Part shown: piece after piece, positions 1-7,882 of the stretch | How the letters are laid out: every line of letters starts with the position of its first letter | Numbering within the stretch: the first letter of the stretch is position 1 | Assembly (NCBI RefSeq): GCF_030684895.1 | Contig: NZ_JAUXXP010000072.1 | Span: 1 to 53,422 of the forward strand | DNA length: 53,422 bases | Source of the DNA: Pseudomonas sp. | Lineage (GTDB): Bacteria > Pseudomonadota > Gammaproteobacteria > Pseudomonadales > Pseudomonadaceae | Reading direction: 5' to 3' | The notes under the pieces: model-generated | What the model saw: the letters and a program-made list of their open reading frames with translations, nothing else | What the model was told of the DNA's origin: nothing | Database searches by the model: none | Made by a program: the position numbers and the translations under genes

Positions 1-985
1 TCATGGTGTGGTGGCTCTTGTGGCAGTGAAAAGCCCAGTCGCCCTCCTCATCGGCAAGGAACTCAACCTGACGCATCTGCCCCACCGCAATATCCGTGGT
101 CACCTCCGGCCAGCGCGAGCCCACCGGCGTCGGCCCGCCATCGGTACCGGTCACCTCGAACTCGTGGCCATGCAGATGTATCGGGTGATTGGTCATGGTC
201 AGGTTGCCGACGCGCAGGCGCACGCGGTCATTCTGGCGCACCACCAGCGGGTCGATACCGGGGAAGATGCGGCTGTTGAAGGTCCACAGATTGAAGTCGA
301 GCATGGTCATGATCTTCGGCGTGGCTGCGCCGGGTTCGATGTCATAGGCGTTAAGCAGAAAGCAGAAATCCCGATCCACTTCGCTGATTAGCGGGTGGTG
401 TTCCTTGGGATGAGTAACCCAAAAGCCCATCATGCCCATGGCCATCTGGGTCATCTCATCGGCATGCGGGTGGTACATAAAGGTGCCGGGGCGGCGCGCG
501 ACGAACTCGTAGACAAAGGTTTTGCCCACTGGAATAGCCGGCTGGGTCAGCCCGGCGACGCCGTCCATGCCATTGGGCAGACGTTGGCCGTGCCAGTGGA
601 TGCTGGTGTGCTCGGGCAGCTTGTTGGTGACGAAGATGCGCACCCGGTCGCCCTCCACCACCTCTATGGTCGGCCCCGGCGATTGGCCGTTATAGCCCCA
701 CAGATGAGCCTTGTAGCCAGGCGCCAGCTCGCGCACCACCGGCTCTGCGACCAGGTGGAACTCCTTGACCCCGTTGTTCATCCGCCACGGCAGGGTCCAG
801 CCGTTGAGGGTGACCACCGGGTTATAGGGCCGGCCGTTCTGTGGTTGCAGCGGCGGCTGGGTATCGGCGCTGCCCTGGGACATCGCCTCCGGTATGCCGG
901 CCAGGGATACCCGGCTGACCGCCGAGGTGGCGACAGCTGCAGTAATCGCGCTGGCACCGAGAAAGAAATCACGTCGTGAAACCAT
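1..985 (-). CDS. Multicopper oxidase, Tat-exported, partial (C-terminus outside window)
   Basis: Periplasmic copper-dependent oxidase, probably oxidising Cu(I) or another substrate in copper detoxification. The start codon at 985 is preceded by AAGGA and gives MVSRRDFFLGASA, a twin-arginine signal. The copper-ligand motifs are visible in order: HWHGQ near residue 130, HPHAD near 175, HPIHLHGHEF near 268 and HCHKSHHTM close to the edge. The reading frame is open to base 1, so the end of the protein is missing, though the last copper-binding block is already reached. It is the last visible gene of a minus-strand copper operon, 16 bases after the TolC-family gene. It is shorter at the N-terminus than CopA/PcoA proteins and lacks their Met-rich repeats in the visible part. 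Family assignment is firm; the exact substrate is inferred from context. Confidence 0.9.
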   Translation of the reverse strand, partial: MVSRRDFFLGASAITAAVATSAVSRVSLAGIPEAMSQGSADTQPPLQPQNGRPYNPVVTLNGWTLPWRMNNGVKEFHLVAEPVVRELAPGYKAHLWGYNGQSPGPTIEVVEGDRVRIFVTNKLPEHTSIHWHGQRLPNGMDGVAGLTQPAIPVGKTFVYEFVARRPGTFMYHPHADEMTQMAMGMMGFWVTHPKEHHPLISEVDRDFCFLLNAYDIEPGAATPKIMTMLDFNLWTFNSRIFPGIDPLVVRQNDRVRLRVGNLTMTNHPIHLHGHEFEVTGTDGGPTPVGSRWPEVTTDIAVGQMRQVEFLADEEGDWAFHCHKSHHTM

Positions 986-1001
986 GGGAAAATATCCTTG
1001 A

Positions 1002-2417
1002 TCAGTGCCCGGCGGGCTCGTCGGTGGCGGCCATAGCCGGTGTGCTTGCTGACAGACTGGGCGCGCCCAACAGGGCCATATCCAGATCCGCCTTGGCGAC
1101 CCAGAAGTCGCGCTGCGCCTGCAGATAGCCGTCGACCGCGAGGATTTGTTTGCGTGCATCGGCCAGCAGCTCGAAGGTGCTGATAAACATGCCGTTGTAC
1201 TGCAGGACATTTTCCTCGGCGATGCGTGCGCGCAGCGGCAGCACCTCGTCGCGGTAATGCCGGGCAATGTCATGGCTGGCCTGATAACCCAGGTAGGCCT
1301 CACGCACCTGGGAGCGCACATTGACCGCCGTGGCGGCGGCGCGATTGAGCATCTGCCGGTACTGCGCCTCGGCCTTGGCCACCTTGGCGCCACTCCAGTC
1401 GAACAGCGGCAACTCGACGCTGATCTCGTAACCGCGCTGAGTCGGCTCCTCATTGGAGCGGTTGTTCACCACGCCCAGTTCCAGCACGTTGATAAAGCGT
1501 GTGGTCTTGCTCAGCCCCAGGTTGCTGGCCAGTCGCTCGGCGTCCAGGCGCACAGCCTGGATATCCAGACGCTGAGCCATGGCCAAACGCTCGACATCCG
1601 GCAACTGCTCAGGCTTAGCCGGCAACTCGGGCAGGCGCTCGGGCAAGCGGAAATCGATCTGCTCGCCCCACAAGCCAAGCAGGCGGGTCAGTTGTTCGCG
1701 GCTCTGCACCCGGACCTGTTCGGCGCGGATCAGGTTCAGCCCTGCATCGGCATAGAAGCTCTGCTCCTGGGCCCGTTGCAGCGTGCTGTAGTTACCCACC
1801 GCCGCCAGCCGCCGGGCCAGCTCAGCCGATACTTCGGCCGCCTGCATCACCTGCTGCATATAAGCCAGGCTTTCCTGCGCCGCCACCGCGCGGTACCAGG
1901 CCTTGCGCGTCTGGCTGGCCAGCTCGAACAACGCCAGGTTGGTCTGCCGCTGCACCTGCTCGAAGCGCTTGGCCTCCATGCCGGAGGTCAGCGGCATGGC
2001 GATCAGCCGCGCCAGGTTGATATGCAGACCGCGCTCGTATTCCACCTCGCTGCCCTTCTCCAAACGCCCGAAGGAAAAGCCCGGATTGGGGATACGCCCA
2101 GCCTGCACACGCTCGGCTTCACTGATGCCCAGCGCATCGAAACTCGCCTGCAAGTCGCGGTTATTCAGCAAGGCAACCTGCACTGCTGCATCCACCGTCA
2201 GCGGCTCGGCCAGTAACTCGGCAACCCGATCGGCCACCTGACTGCGCTGCTCCGGGGTTTTCACCCAGGTCACCTGTTTGTCCAACTGCACCTGGCTGGC
2301 CTGCTCGACCTGAGTAAAACCACCATCCTGGCTAAAGCTGGCGCAGCCGCTCAGTAGAACAACCACTGCGCAAAGCCCGACGCCGCTCTTCATGCCACTC
2401 GATTTAGTGATGGCCAT
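1002..2417 (-). CDS. TolC-family outer membrane efflux lipoprotein (CusC/CopB-like)
   Basis: Outer-membrane channel component of a metal or drug efflux system, 471 residues. The N-terminus MAITKSSGMKSG runs into a hydrophobic stretch ending LLSGC, a lipoprotein signal and lipidation cysteine. The body is rich in long helices with the paired-repeat pattern of OEP/TolC proteins. I start it at 2417 because GGAG lies 7 bases upstream; an internal ATG at 2393 would also keep the signal peptide. The open frame extends up to 2735, but the N-terminal extension is arginine/proline-rich nonsense overlapping the upstream gene. It overlaps the preceding small gene by 14 bases in another frame, and the multicopper oxidase follows at once. 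Copper export is inferred from the neighbours; no RND pump or adaptor for it is inside the window. Confidence 0.88.
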   Translation of the reverse strand: MAITKSSGMKSGVGLCAVVVLLSGCASFSQDGGFTQVEQASQVQLDKQVTWVKTPEQRSQVADRVAELLAEPLTVDAAVQVALLNNRDLQASFDALGISEAERVQAGRIPNPGFSFGRLEKGSEVEYERGLHINLARLIAMPLTSGMEAKRFEQVQRQTNLALFELASQTRKAWYRAVAAQESLAYMQQVMQAAEVSAELARRLAAVGNYSTLQRAQEQSFYADAGLNLIRAEQVRVQSREQLTRLLGLWGEQIDFRLPERLPELPAKPEQLPDVERLAMAQRLDIQAVRLDAERLASNLGLSKTTRFINVLELGVVNNRSNEEPTQRGYEISVELPLFDWSGAKVAKAEAQYRQMLNRAAATAVNVRSQVREAYLGYQASHDIARHYRDEVLPLRARIAEENVLQYNGMFISTFELLADARKQILAVDGYLQAQRDFWVAKADLDMALLGAPSLSASTPAMAATDEPAGH

Positions 2418-2751
2418 GATGCGGCTCCATTGGCTTGGTCGGCGGCTCGGCGGGCTGCTGAGCCGGGACTTCCTGGCTATAAGGCTCCTGTGGGTTCGGC
2501 TCTTGGGCATACGGTTCCTGGGCATAGGTGCGCCAGCCGCCGATCCGACCGACCAACTCATTGGCCTCGCGCCAGTTATGTAACGGTTGCTCGCTAAAGC
2601 CCTGGTAGGCCTTGAGCGGCGATTGGTAGTGCACAGCCGGCGTGGCGGCCTGGGCGTCCAGCGGGTCGGGCGACTCGGCCCAGCTGCCGGCAGGCAGCAG
2701 CCATGCCAGGCAGATAAACGCCTGCCGGCGGGCAAAGAGAAAACGCATCAT
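2404..2751 (-). CDS. Small periplasmic protein with Pro/Glu-rich repeats and His-rich tail
   Basis: A 115-residue protein I cannot name. It begins MMRFLFARRQAFICL and has a clear Sec signal ending near SWA, so it should be periplasmic. The C-terminal half carries repeats of the type YAQEP, NPQEP, YSQE and ends in HHGHH, a plausible metal-binding tail. The start at 2751 is chosen because it puts the signal peptide at the N-terminus; a weak GAGA lies upstream. It overlaps the TolC-family gene by 14 bases, implying translational coupling. Position between a His/Cys-rich small protein and copper-efflux genes suggests a periplasmic copper-handling role, which is inference only. Confidence 0.72.
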   Translation of the reverse strand: MMRFLFARRQAFICLAWLLPAGSWAESPDPLDAQAATPAVHYQSPLKAYQGFSEQPLHNWREANELVGRIGGWRTYAQEPYAQEPNPQEPYSQEVPAQQPAEPPTKPMEPHHGHH

Positions 2752-2873
2752 CGAATAGTCTCGCGTGCAGCGGCGTTGCCTGCGCTGCGCAGGCAAACAC
2801 CGACTAATAGCTAAATACGCGTTACGCGGGCCTGGGCAGCAACTGCGCCAGGTGCGTCAACGCACGGTTTGGC

Positions 2874-3290
2874 TTAGGCGAGAAACAGGCGTGGGGGTCT
2901 TTCGGGAGTTTCGGCGATAAAACCGACAAACTGATCCAGTCGCGCCAGGGACGGCTCGACCGCTTGCAGTGGGGAATTGCTGGCAACCACAGTGCTCAGG
3001 GCCACCGCACCAACACAAAAGGCGCAAAGGCTGCACAGGCTGTTATCGGCGGCAGACACGGACTTGCTCGAGTTGTCGCTGGCGTGATGCCCGCCATGGG
3101 CAGATGCCTCAGCAGGCTGAGCCATGACCATCGCGCCGGGATGATGCGCCGCCATTTGCGTATCAACCTGGGCCATCGCCCCGCTCTGCTGGGTTACCGC
3201 GCATAACTGCATGCTGATGGCCGCCATGCTCTGCGCCGGGAGGGCGAGCATTAGCATCCAGATCAAAGCGGTACGCAGGGTTTTACGCAT
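2874..3290 (-). CDS. Small exported His/Cys-rich protein (CzcI/DUF2946-like), copper operon
   Basis: 138 residues with a Sec signal peptide (MRKTLRTALIWMLMLALPAQSMA). The mature part has scattered His and Met residues (AAHHPGAM, HGGHH), a CSLCAFCVG segment and a C-terminus PERPPRLFLA. This layout, a signal peptide, a His patch, a pair of cysteines and an arginine/proline tail, resembles the small proteins found at the head of czc/cop-type efflux operons. It is the first gene of the minus-strand copper operon and is divergent from the gene at 3403, so the promoter should lie in 3291-3402. I see no clear CueR or CopR box there. Role in metal sensing or binding is inferred. Confidence 0.7.
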   Translation of the reverse strand: MRKTLRTALIWMLMLALPAQSMAAISMQLCAVTQQSGAMAQVDTQMAAHHPGAMVMAQPAEASAHGGHHASDNSSKSVSAADNSLCSLCAFCVGAVALSTVVASNSPLQAVEPSLARLDQFVGFIAETPERPPRLFLA

Positions 3291-3402
3291 GGTGCGAATT
3301 TTTCTTCAGCACGGTTGATGGGTCGGATTATCCACCCAATAGGCCATTTGTCCACACCCGAGCATGGGCAAAAGCCCCCGTAGCTGGCTATGATCGGAGC
3401 CC

Positions 3403-3804
3403 ATGACCAGCACCCCACCCTTGCGCCAACCCTGCCCACCCGGCGCCTGCGATTGCGGGCGCGAGCAGCTGTTGCAGCAAGCAAACAGCGATGTGCGCAT
3501 CCTGTTGCTCACCCGCAACGAGGAAAAGCGCCTGCTAGAACGCCTGGAAAACCTTGAAAGCCTGGCCGACCTGGAAAAGCTGCAGCGACGCATCTACGAG
3601 CAGCTCGGCGTGCGCGTCGTCGTCGCTCCCGGCTTTAATGAGGTGCGCAGCATGCGCGGCATTGCCATCCAGATCGCTGAACTGCCCGGGCTGTGCCGCA
3701 AAACCCGCCAGGCCATCCCCACCGCCATTCGCCGCGGATTGGAGAAACGCCCGCAGATCGCCTACGACCTGCTTAACGCACACGACCTGTTTCGCGATAT
3801 TTAA
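3403..3804 (+). CDS. Conserved hypothetical protein with N-terminal Cys cluster
   Basis: A soluble 133-residue protein of unknown function. The N-terminus has CPPGACDCG, four cysteine-type positions that could bind a metal or iron-sulfur cluster, followed by a charged helical region (RNEEKRLLERLENLESLADLEKLQRRI) and a C-terminal helical domain. There is no signal peptide. GGAG lies only three bases before the ATG, a tight spacing. It is transcribed divergently from the copper operon; I recall a hypothetical gene next to pcoAB in P. aeruginosa, but could not verify homology. A link to copper is possible but not shown. Confidence 0.65.
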   Translation: MTSTPPLRQPCPPGACDCGREQLLQQANSDVRILLLTRNEEKRLLERLENLESLADLEKLQRRIYEQLGVRVVVAPGFNEVRSMRGIAIQIAELPGLCRKTRQAIPTAIRRGLEKRPQIAYDLLNAHDLFRDI

Positions 3805-3879
3805 GGCCAAGGTGATAGGGTCGTGAATTGGCAAAAAGGGCTAACCGCCGGCCGACCTTATGTGCCAAAAACCGCGCGG

Positions 3880-3907
3880 TTGACAGTCCGGTAAAAATCA
3901 GCAGAAT
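3880..3907 (+). promoter_or_regulatory. Possible sigma70 promoter for the P-loop kinase gene
   Basis: TTGACA at 3880-3885 and CAGAAT at 3902-3907 are separated by 16 bases, about 33 bases before the GTG start at 3940. Only the consensus match and position support it. Confidence 0.35.
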
Positions 3908-3939
3908 CGCCGCCCCTTTTCCACGGATGGAAGTCCCTC

Positions 3940-4476
3940 GTGCAACGGATTGTGATTTTGGGCAATGCTGGCAGCGGCAAGTCCACTCTGGCGCGGGCCT
4001 TGGGCAAGCGCCTCGGCGTACCCGTCGTGCATCTCGACACCCTGTTCTGGGAGCCAGGCTGGGTCGAACCCGATGCGGCGCAGTTCCGTGAAGGGGTGCG
4101 TGATGCGCTCACAACGGATGCCTGGATCTGCGAAGGCAACTACGCCCGACGCACCTTCGACCTGCGCCTGCCCAACGCCGACCTGATCATCTGGCTTGAT
4201 ACACCAAGGCTGACCTGCCTGACGCGCGTTATCGTTCGTAGCGTATTGAACCGACCTCGCCCCGACCTGCCGGCTGGCTGTAGAGAGCAACTCGACCGGG
4301 CATTTCTGGACTTTCTTAAATTCGTCTGGCAGTTCGACCATGGCTACCGCCAAGGTATCGAGGCAGTGCGCATGGCCATAGGCCCGACGGTGACAACAGT
4401 GCATTTACGCGGCGGCCGAGAGATTGCCGCCTTCCTGGCTCAGTTGCCCGCAACACCTGCAACTCGGCACTGTTAG
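3940..4476 (+). CDS. P-loop nucleoside/adenylate kinase-like protein (topology modulation/FlaR type)
   Basis: A 178-residue cytoplasmic P-loop NTPase. The Walker A motif GNAGSGKSTLA lies at residues 8-18, followed by HLDTLFW and a later EGNYARR segment, typical of the 'DNA topology modulation protein FlaR'-like kinases related to adenylate kinase. The lid region is short. GTG at 3940 is the start, with GGAAG six bases upstream. The annotated biochemical substrate of this family is not established; small-molecule or nucleotide phosphorylation is the usual guess. It is followed within 40 bases by a Nudix hydrolase, so the two may be co-transcribed. Confidence 0.75.
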   Translation: MQRIVILGNAGSGKSTLARALGKRLGVPVVHLDTLFWEPGWVEPDAAQFREGVRDALTTDAWICEGNYARRTFDLRLPNADLIIWLDTPRLTCLTRVIVRSVLNRPRPDLPAGCREQLDRAFLDFLKFVWQFDHGYRQGIEAVRMAIGPTVTTVHLRGGREIAAFLAQLPATPATRHC

Positions 4477-4511
4477 ATCGATTGACGACCAGAAGAAAGG
4501 GATTATTACTC

Positions 4512-4955
4512 GTGGCAGAACACTTCATTCGCCCGCTCGCACTGTGCATTTTCCATCATCAGGGGAAAATACTGGTCAACCAATTCCACGATGCAGATGA
4601 GAACCGGATGCTCTTTCGCCCTATTGGTGGCGGCATTGAATTCGGCGAAAAGAGCCACGACGCCATCGTCCGCGAAGTGAAGGAAGAACTGGGCCGCTCG
4701 ATCAGCGACATTCGCCTGATTGGCACGCTGGAAAGCATCTTCACCTACGCAGGCAAGCCAGGGCACGAGATTGTCCAAGTCTACGATGCAAGGTTTGACG
4801 ACGCAGAGGTCTATGAACAACCTTGGCTAGACGGCCACGAAAGCGATGGCGCGCCGTTCAGAGCCGCGTGGCACTCCAGCGCCAGCTTCACCCCGGCATC
4901 ACCGCTTGTACCTGAAGGGCTTTACGACCTGCTCAAGCGAGCATTTCTGTTGTGA
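4512..4955 (+). CDS. Nudix hydrolase
   Basis: A 147-residue Nudix protein that should hydrolyse a nucleoside diphosphate linked to another moiety. The full Nudix box G-x5-E-x7-REUxEExGU is present (GGIEFGEKSHDAIV then REVKEELGR). The start is uncertain: I use GTG at 4512, which has AAAGGGA about nine bases upstream; a TTG at 4482 in the same frame would add ten residues (TTRRKGLLLV) overlapping the ribosome-binding region. Substrate cannot be read from the sequence. It lies between the P-loop kinase and a second, dissimilar Nudix gene. Confidence 0.8.
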   Translation: MAEHFIRPLALCIFHHQGKILVNQFHDADENRMLFRPIGGGIEFGEKSHDAIVREVKEELGRSISDIRLIGTLESIFTYAGKPGHEIVQVYDARFDDAEVYEQPWLDGHESDGAPFRAAWHSSASFTPASPLVPEGLYDLLKRAFLL

Positions 4956-5042
4956 CGGCGCAAAGGTAGGCCGGGGCTGGCCGTATGCCAATTAAGGCTG
5001 TGTTGGCATGCGCCGCAATTTTCAAACTCAAGGATCAGGCAG

Positions 5043-5567
5043 ATGGCATTCCTGGTAGAGAAAGCGCCCATTACTAAAGCCCTGATGGAGGCTGACTTGA
5101 AAGATGCTTGTGACCCCAACCTGCTTGCGACAAAAGCATGCCCTGTGGTTGTGCGGATGATTGACGGCATGGAGCACCTGCTGGTGTTCAAACATCCACT
5201 AGCGGGTTACCAACTGGTGAAGGGCACCATTGAATTGGCTGAGCGGCCTGCCCATGCAGCCGTGCGCGAGCTTGCTGAAGAATCGGGCATTTGTAATGCC
5301 CAGGCAGTAATGGATCTAGGCAATTGGAATGCCGGGCACGAGCAACAGATTTGGTCGTTTCAGCTTTGTGAGGTCGCAGAGTCGCTACCCCAGCAGTGGC
5401 GCTTCGACACACATGATGATGGCGGACATGTCTTTGAGTTCTTCTGGCATCCGTTGAGTGCTGGTTTTCCCACGCCTTGTCACACGCTGTTTCAGGCAGC
5501 CTGGGCACAGATCAGAAATCGGCTTTACGCCACGGACGCGGACACACATAGCCCTTACAGGTGCTAA
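5043..5567 (+). CDS. Second Nudix hydrolase
   Basis: 174 residues with a complete Nudix box (GTIELAERPAHAAV followed by RELAEESGI). The upstream part (FKHPLAGYQLVKGTIE) resembles Nudix enzymes with a KG-T-E entry strand, and the C-terminal FEFFWHPL segment is typical of the fold. The start ATG at 5043 has AAGGA upstream. It shares only the box with the adjacent Nudix protein, so this is not a recent tandem duplication. The gene appears less GC-rich than its neighbours, which would fit horizontal acquisition, but I judge this by eye only. Substrate unknown. Confidence 0.8.
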   Translation: MAFLVEKAPITKALMEADLKDACDPNLLATKACPVVVRMIDGMEHLLVFKHPLAGYQLVKGTIELAERPAHAAVRELAEESGICNAQAVMDLGNWNAGHEQQIWSFQLCEVAESLPQQWRFDTHDDGGHVFEFFWHPLSAGFPTPCHTLFQAAWAQIRNRLYATDADTHSPYRC

Positions 5568-5649
5568 CAGCAGCTCATCGCTCCTCCTAAAAGCTGACCT
5601 GATTCACACCGAATACACCCACAACCTGCTGCACGATGAGAAGCACGTG

Positions 5650-6384
5650 CTACTTAGGCTGCTTCAAGCGTGGACAATTAGGGCAAAGCTCCACCCCTGG
5701 CAGCACGTAGCGGATGCAGCACAAACGTCGCTGGCGCCAGGGCCGTACCTGGCCGTCAGCGTGCTCGATATCGACATAGCGGATTGGCGCATATAGCGGG
5801 TTGCGCGAACCATCCGGGCGGTGTGCGGTGCTTAGCAGGTGCTGGCCGTCGAGCAATAACTGCGGCTGATCGCTGCGCTTTTGCAGTTGCCCAAGCCAAG
5901 CCTCGAAGTAGTTGCCGGCATTGCTCCAGAGTACCTTCGCCGAGACCCCGCTATGGGCGCAGAGCGCCTGAATAAACGGCTGCAGGTTGTCATCGAGCAG
6001 ATGAGCAAAACGCTCGTAGGGATTCTGCGGCGGCGGCATCGGCTCGCACGGCCCAGGCAGCTTGAACACCAGCGGCAAGCCTTCGCCATCGACGATGATC
6101 GCCAGCTGTTCGAGCTGCAGCGGCATGCTTTTGTTCAGCAGCAGCGCCGCGCTGATCACCGGCGGAAACAGGCGCATAAAATACTGATTGGCCCAGATCG
6201 ACGCCAAACCACGCTGGTCGGCCGTCGCGAATTGCGGACGGAAGCGCGCCATCAACGTACTCAGCATCTGCGGCTGAAGGAATTGCTCACCACTGATGGC
6301 CTCGCGCGGATCATCCGCCGCCACAAAAACATTGCGGTAACGCGCCAGATCGCCACTGAACAGCGTGGCCAGCTCGGACAACAT
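5650..6384 (-). CDS. fhuF: Siderophore-iron reductase, FhuF family
   Basis: Reduces ferric iron in imported ferric siderophore in the cytoplasm, releasing Fe(II). The C-terminal CCIRYVLPGVELCPNC has the exact C-C-x10-C-x2-C spacing that ligates the [2Fe-2S] cluster of FhuF. I start at ATG 6384 (244 residues, MLSELATLF) because GGAAGGAGAG lies just upstream and the length fits FhuF (262 in E. coli). The frame stays open to a GTG at 6498, but the added 38 residues are a low-complexity Ala/Thr segment with poor translation signals. It is divergent from the MFS exporter, with a Fur-box-like palindrome at 6521-6539 between them. This reduction route fits a non-ester siderophore; no esterase is present. 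Confidence 0.9.
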   Translation of the reverse strand: MLSELATLFSGDLARYRNVFVAADDPREAISGEQFLQPQMLSTLMARFRPQFATADQRGLASIWANQYFMRLFPPVISAALLLNKSMPLQLEQLAIIVDGEGLPLVFKLPGPCEPMPPPQNPYERFAHLLDDNLQPFIQALCAHSGVSAKVLWSNAGNYFEAWLGQLQKRSDQPQLLLDGQHLLSTAHRPDGSRNPLYAPIRYVDIEHADGQVRPWRQRRLCCIRYVLPGVELCPNCPRLKQPK

Positions 6385-6520
6385 CTCTCCTTCCACAGAG
6401 GTATCCGTTGAGGTCGCCGGAGCAACCGTTGCAGGCAAATTAGTCGCCTCAGCAGCAGCGTTCTTCTTGGGAAAATCCTTGGCGTGCAATGCCTTCACCC
6501 GTCAAAAAAACACCAATAGT

Positions 6521-6539
6521 AACGCTAACGATTAGCGTT
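6521..6539. promoter_or_regulatory. Fur-box-like operator between fhuF and MFS exporter
   Basis: AACGCTAA-CGA-TTAGCGTT is a perfect 8-bp inverted repeat. Read on the minus strand it has the 7-1-7 layout of a Fur site (CGCTAAT-C-GTTAGCG against TGATAAT-N-ATTATCA), with the central A/T pairs kept but the outer bases changed. It lies in the divergent intergenic region and could control both directions. A similar site precedes the biosynthetic operon at 27514-27539. Iron regulation is inferred. Confidence 0.55.
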
Positions 6540-6594
6540 TGCGAAATACTGATTCATTACTTAAGATGCAGCCCGCGCCCAATCTAGAGCGGTT

Positions 6595-7821
6595 ATGCAC
6601 ATGGATGATGTAGGACACTCGAAAGCAGCCGTGCATCTGGCGATGCTGATAAACCTGCTTTCCATCGGCAGCCTGATGATGGTGATGCCCCTGGGTCCGG
6701 ATCTGGTTCGTCACCTCGGCATGCAGGCCAGCCATGTCGGCTATATCAGTGGCGGCGCCACGCTCGCTTCGGCCCTGAGCATGGCTCTGGCGGCGCCCTG
6801 GCTGGATCGCCTGCAGCGAAAACAGGCGCTGGTAATCCTCCTGACCCTGCGCTTCGCCCTGCTGATGGCCTGCGCCCTGACCAGCAGCGCCGAACAGCTG
6901 ATTCTGTTGTTTGTGCTCTCCGGCCTGGTTGCCGGGCCCATGGGCGCACTGCTGATGGCAAGCATGCTCGACATCATCCCGCCGGCCGAACGCGGGCGAA
7001 AACTCGCCTATATCGGCATGGGCTTTTCTCTGGCAGCCATTGTGGTGGTGCCCCTGGCTCTGGAGCTGGCGCTGCGCTGGAGTTGGCAAGCGCCCTTTAT
7101 CGTGTTCGGCGGTGTGGGCCTGGCGCTGGCGTTGTCGTGTCACCTGCTGCTGCATATCCAGGTCAGCGCTTCGCGGCCCAGCGGCTCGGTGCTGCCGTTA
7201 TTGAAATCGCCGCTGTGCCTGGGCGCTCTGGCGATCACCGCGCTGCAGATATTCGGCCACTTTCTGCTGGTGCCGCACTTCTCCAACTACTTCCAGTTCA
7301 ACCTGAATTTTCCCCGCGAGCAGATCGGCTTGCTGTTTCTTTGCGGCGGCCTGGCCAGCCTGGCAGCCATGCGCCTGGGTGGTATCTGGATCGACCGTGG
7401 CCAGGCGCTGACGGTGATTCTGCTCAGCAGCTTCGGTCTAGCACTGACCACGCTGCTGGGTTTCGCCATACCGATTGGCCTGTCGATTTACCTGGTCTTC
7501 GTGCTGTTTATGGCCGCCAGTGCGGTGCGCACCAACAGCAGCATGACCATTGCCGCAGCGATCCCGCCGCCACACCAGCGCGCCGCCTTTATGGCGTTTC
7601 AGGGCACCGTCAGCAATGTCGCTGCTGGGCTCGGCAGCCTGTTTTCGGCGCTCTACCTGGGCACTGGCGCAGACAACCAGCTTCTGGGCTTCAACCAGTT
7701 GAGCGGCTTTTATGTGGTCGTCGGAATACTCACGGGGGTGGGTATGTGGTTGCTCCAACGCGGTATCCGGCGACGCGACGCCGCCAGCCACACCGCAGAC
7801 ATAACAACACAGGCGGGCTGA
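6595..7821 (+). CDS. MFS transporter, probable catecholate siderophore exporter
   Basis: A 408-residue inner-membrane protein with about twelve hydrophobic segments and MFS features: a long first half, a conserved RxGxR-like loop (PAERGRKLAYIGMG) after helix 4 and WLDRLQRKQALV between helices 2 and 3. Its placement, divergent from fhuF and upstream of the receptor and permease genes, is that of siderophore exporters such as EntS. ATG at 6595 follows GAGCGG; a second in-frame ATG at 6601 is possible. The family is clear, while the exported compound is inferred from the locus. The start of the plus-strand uptake block, it is probably controlled from the palindrome at 6521-6539. Confidence 0.85.
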   Translation: MHMDDVGHSKAAVHLAMLINLLSIGSLMMVMPLGPDLVRHLGMQASHVGYISGGATLASALSMALAAPWLDRLQRKQALVILLTLRFALLMACALTSSAEQLILLFVLSGLVAGPMGALLMASMLDIIPPAERGRKLAYIGMGFSLAAIVVVPLALELALRWSWQAPFIVFGGVGLALALSCHLLLHIQVSASRPSGSVLPLLKSPLCLGALAITALQIFGHFLLVPHFSNYFQFNLNFPREQIGLLFLCGGLASLAAMRLGGIWIDRGQALTVILLSSFGLALTTLLGFAIPIGLSIYLVFVLFMAASAVRTNSSMTIAAAIPPPHQRAAFMAFQGTVSNVAAGLGSLFSALYLGTGADNQLLGFNQLSGFYVVVGILTGVGMWLLQRGIRRRDAASHTADITTQAG

Positions 7822-7882
7822 AACCGCCGATCACCAGTGATCAGCTGTAAACGAGTCAACACCTACTCAAATGGAACCTGTC

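Noticed and set aside
8..979. Two plus-strand open frames across the multicopper oxidase
   Set aside because: The minus-strand frame carries all copper-binding motifs and a Tat signal, so the plus-strand frames are shadows.
5650..6498. Longer FhuF starting with GTG at 6498
   Set aside because: The extra 38 residues are low complexity, and the ATG at 6384 has a strong GGAAGGAG site and family-like length.
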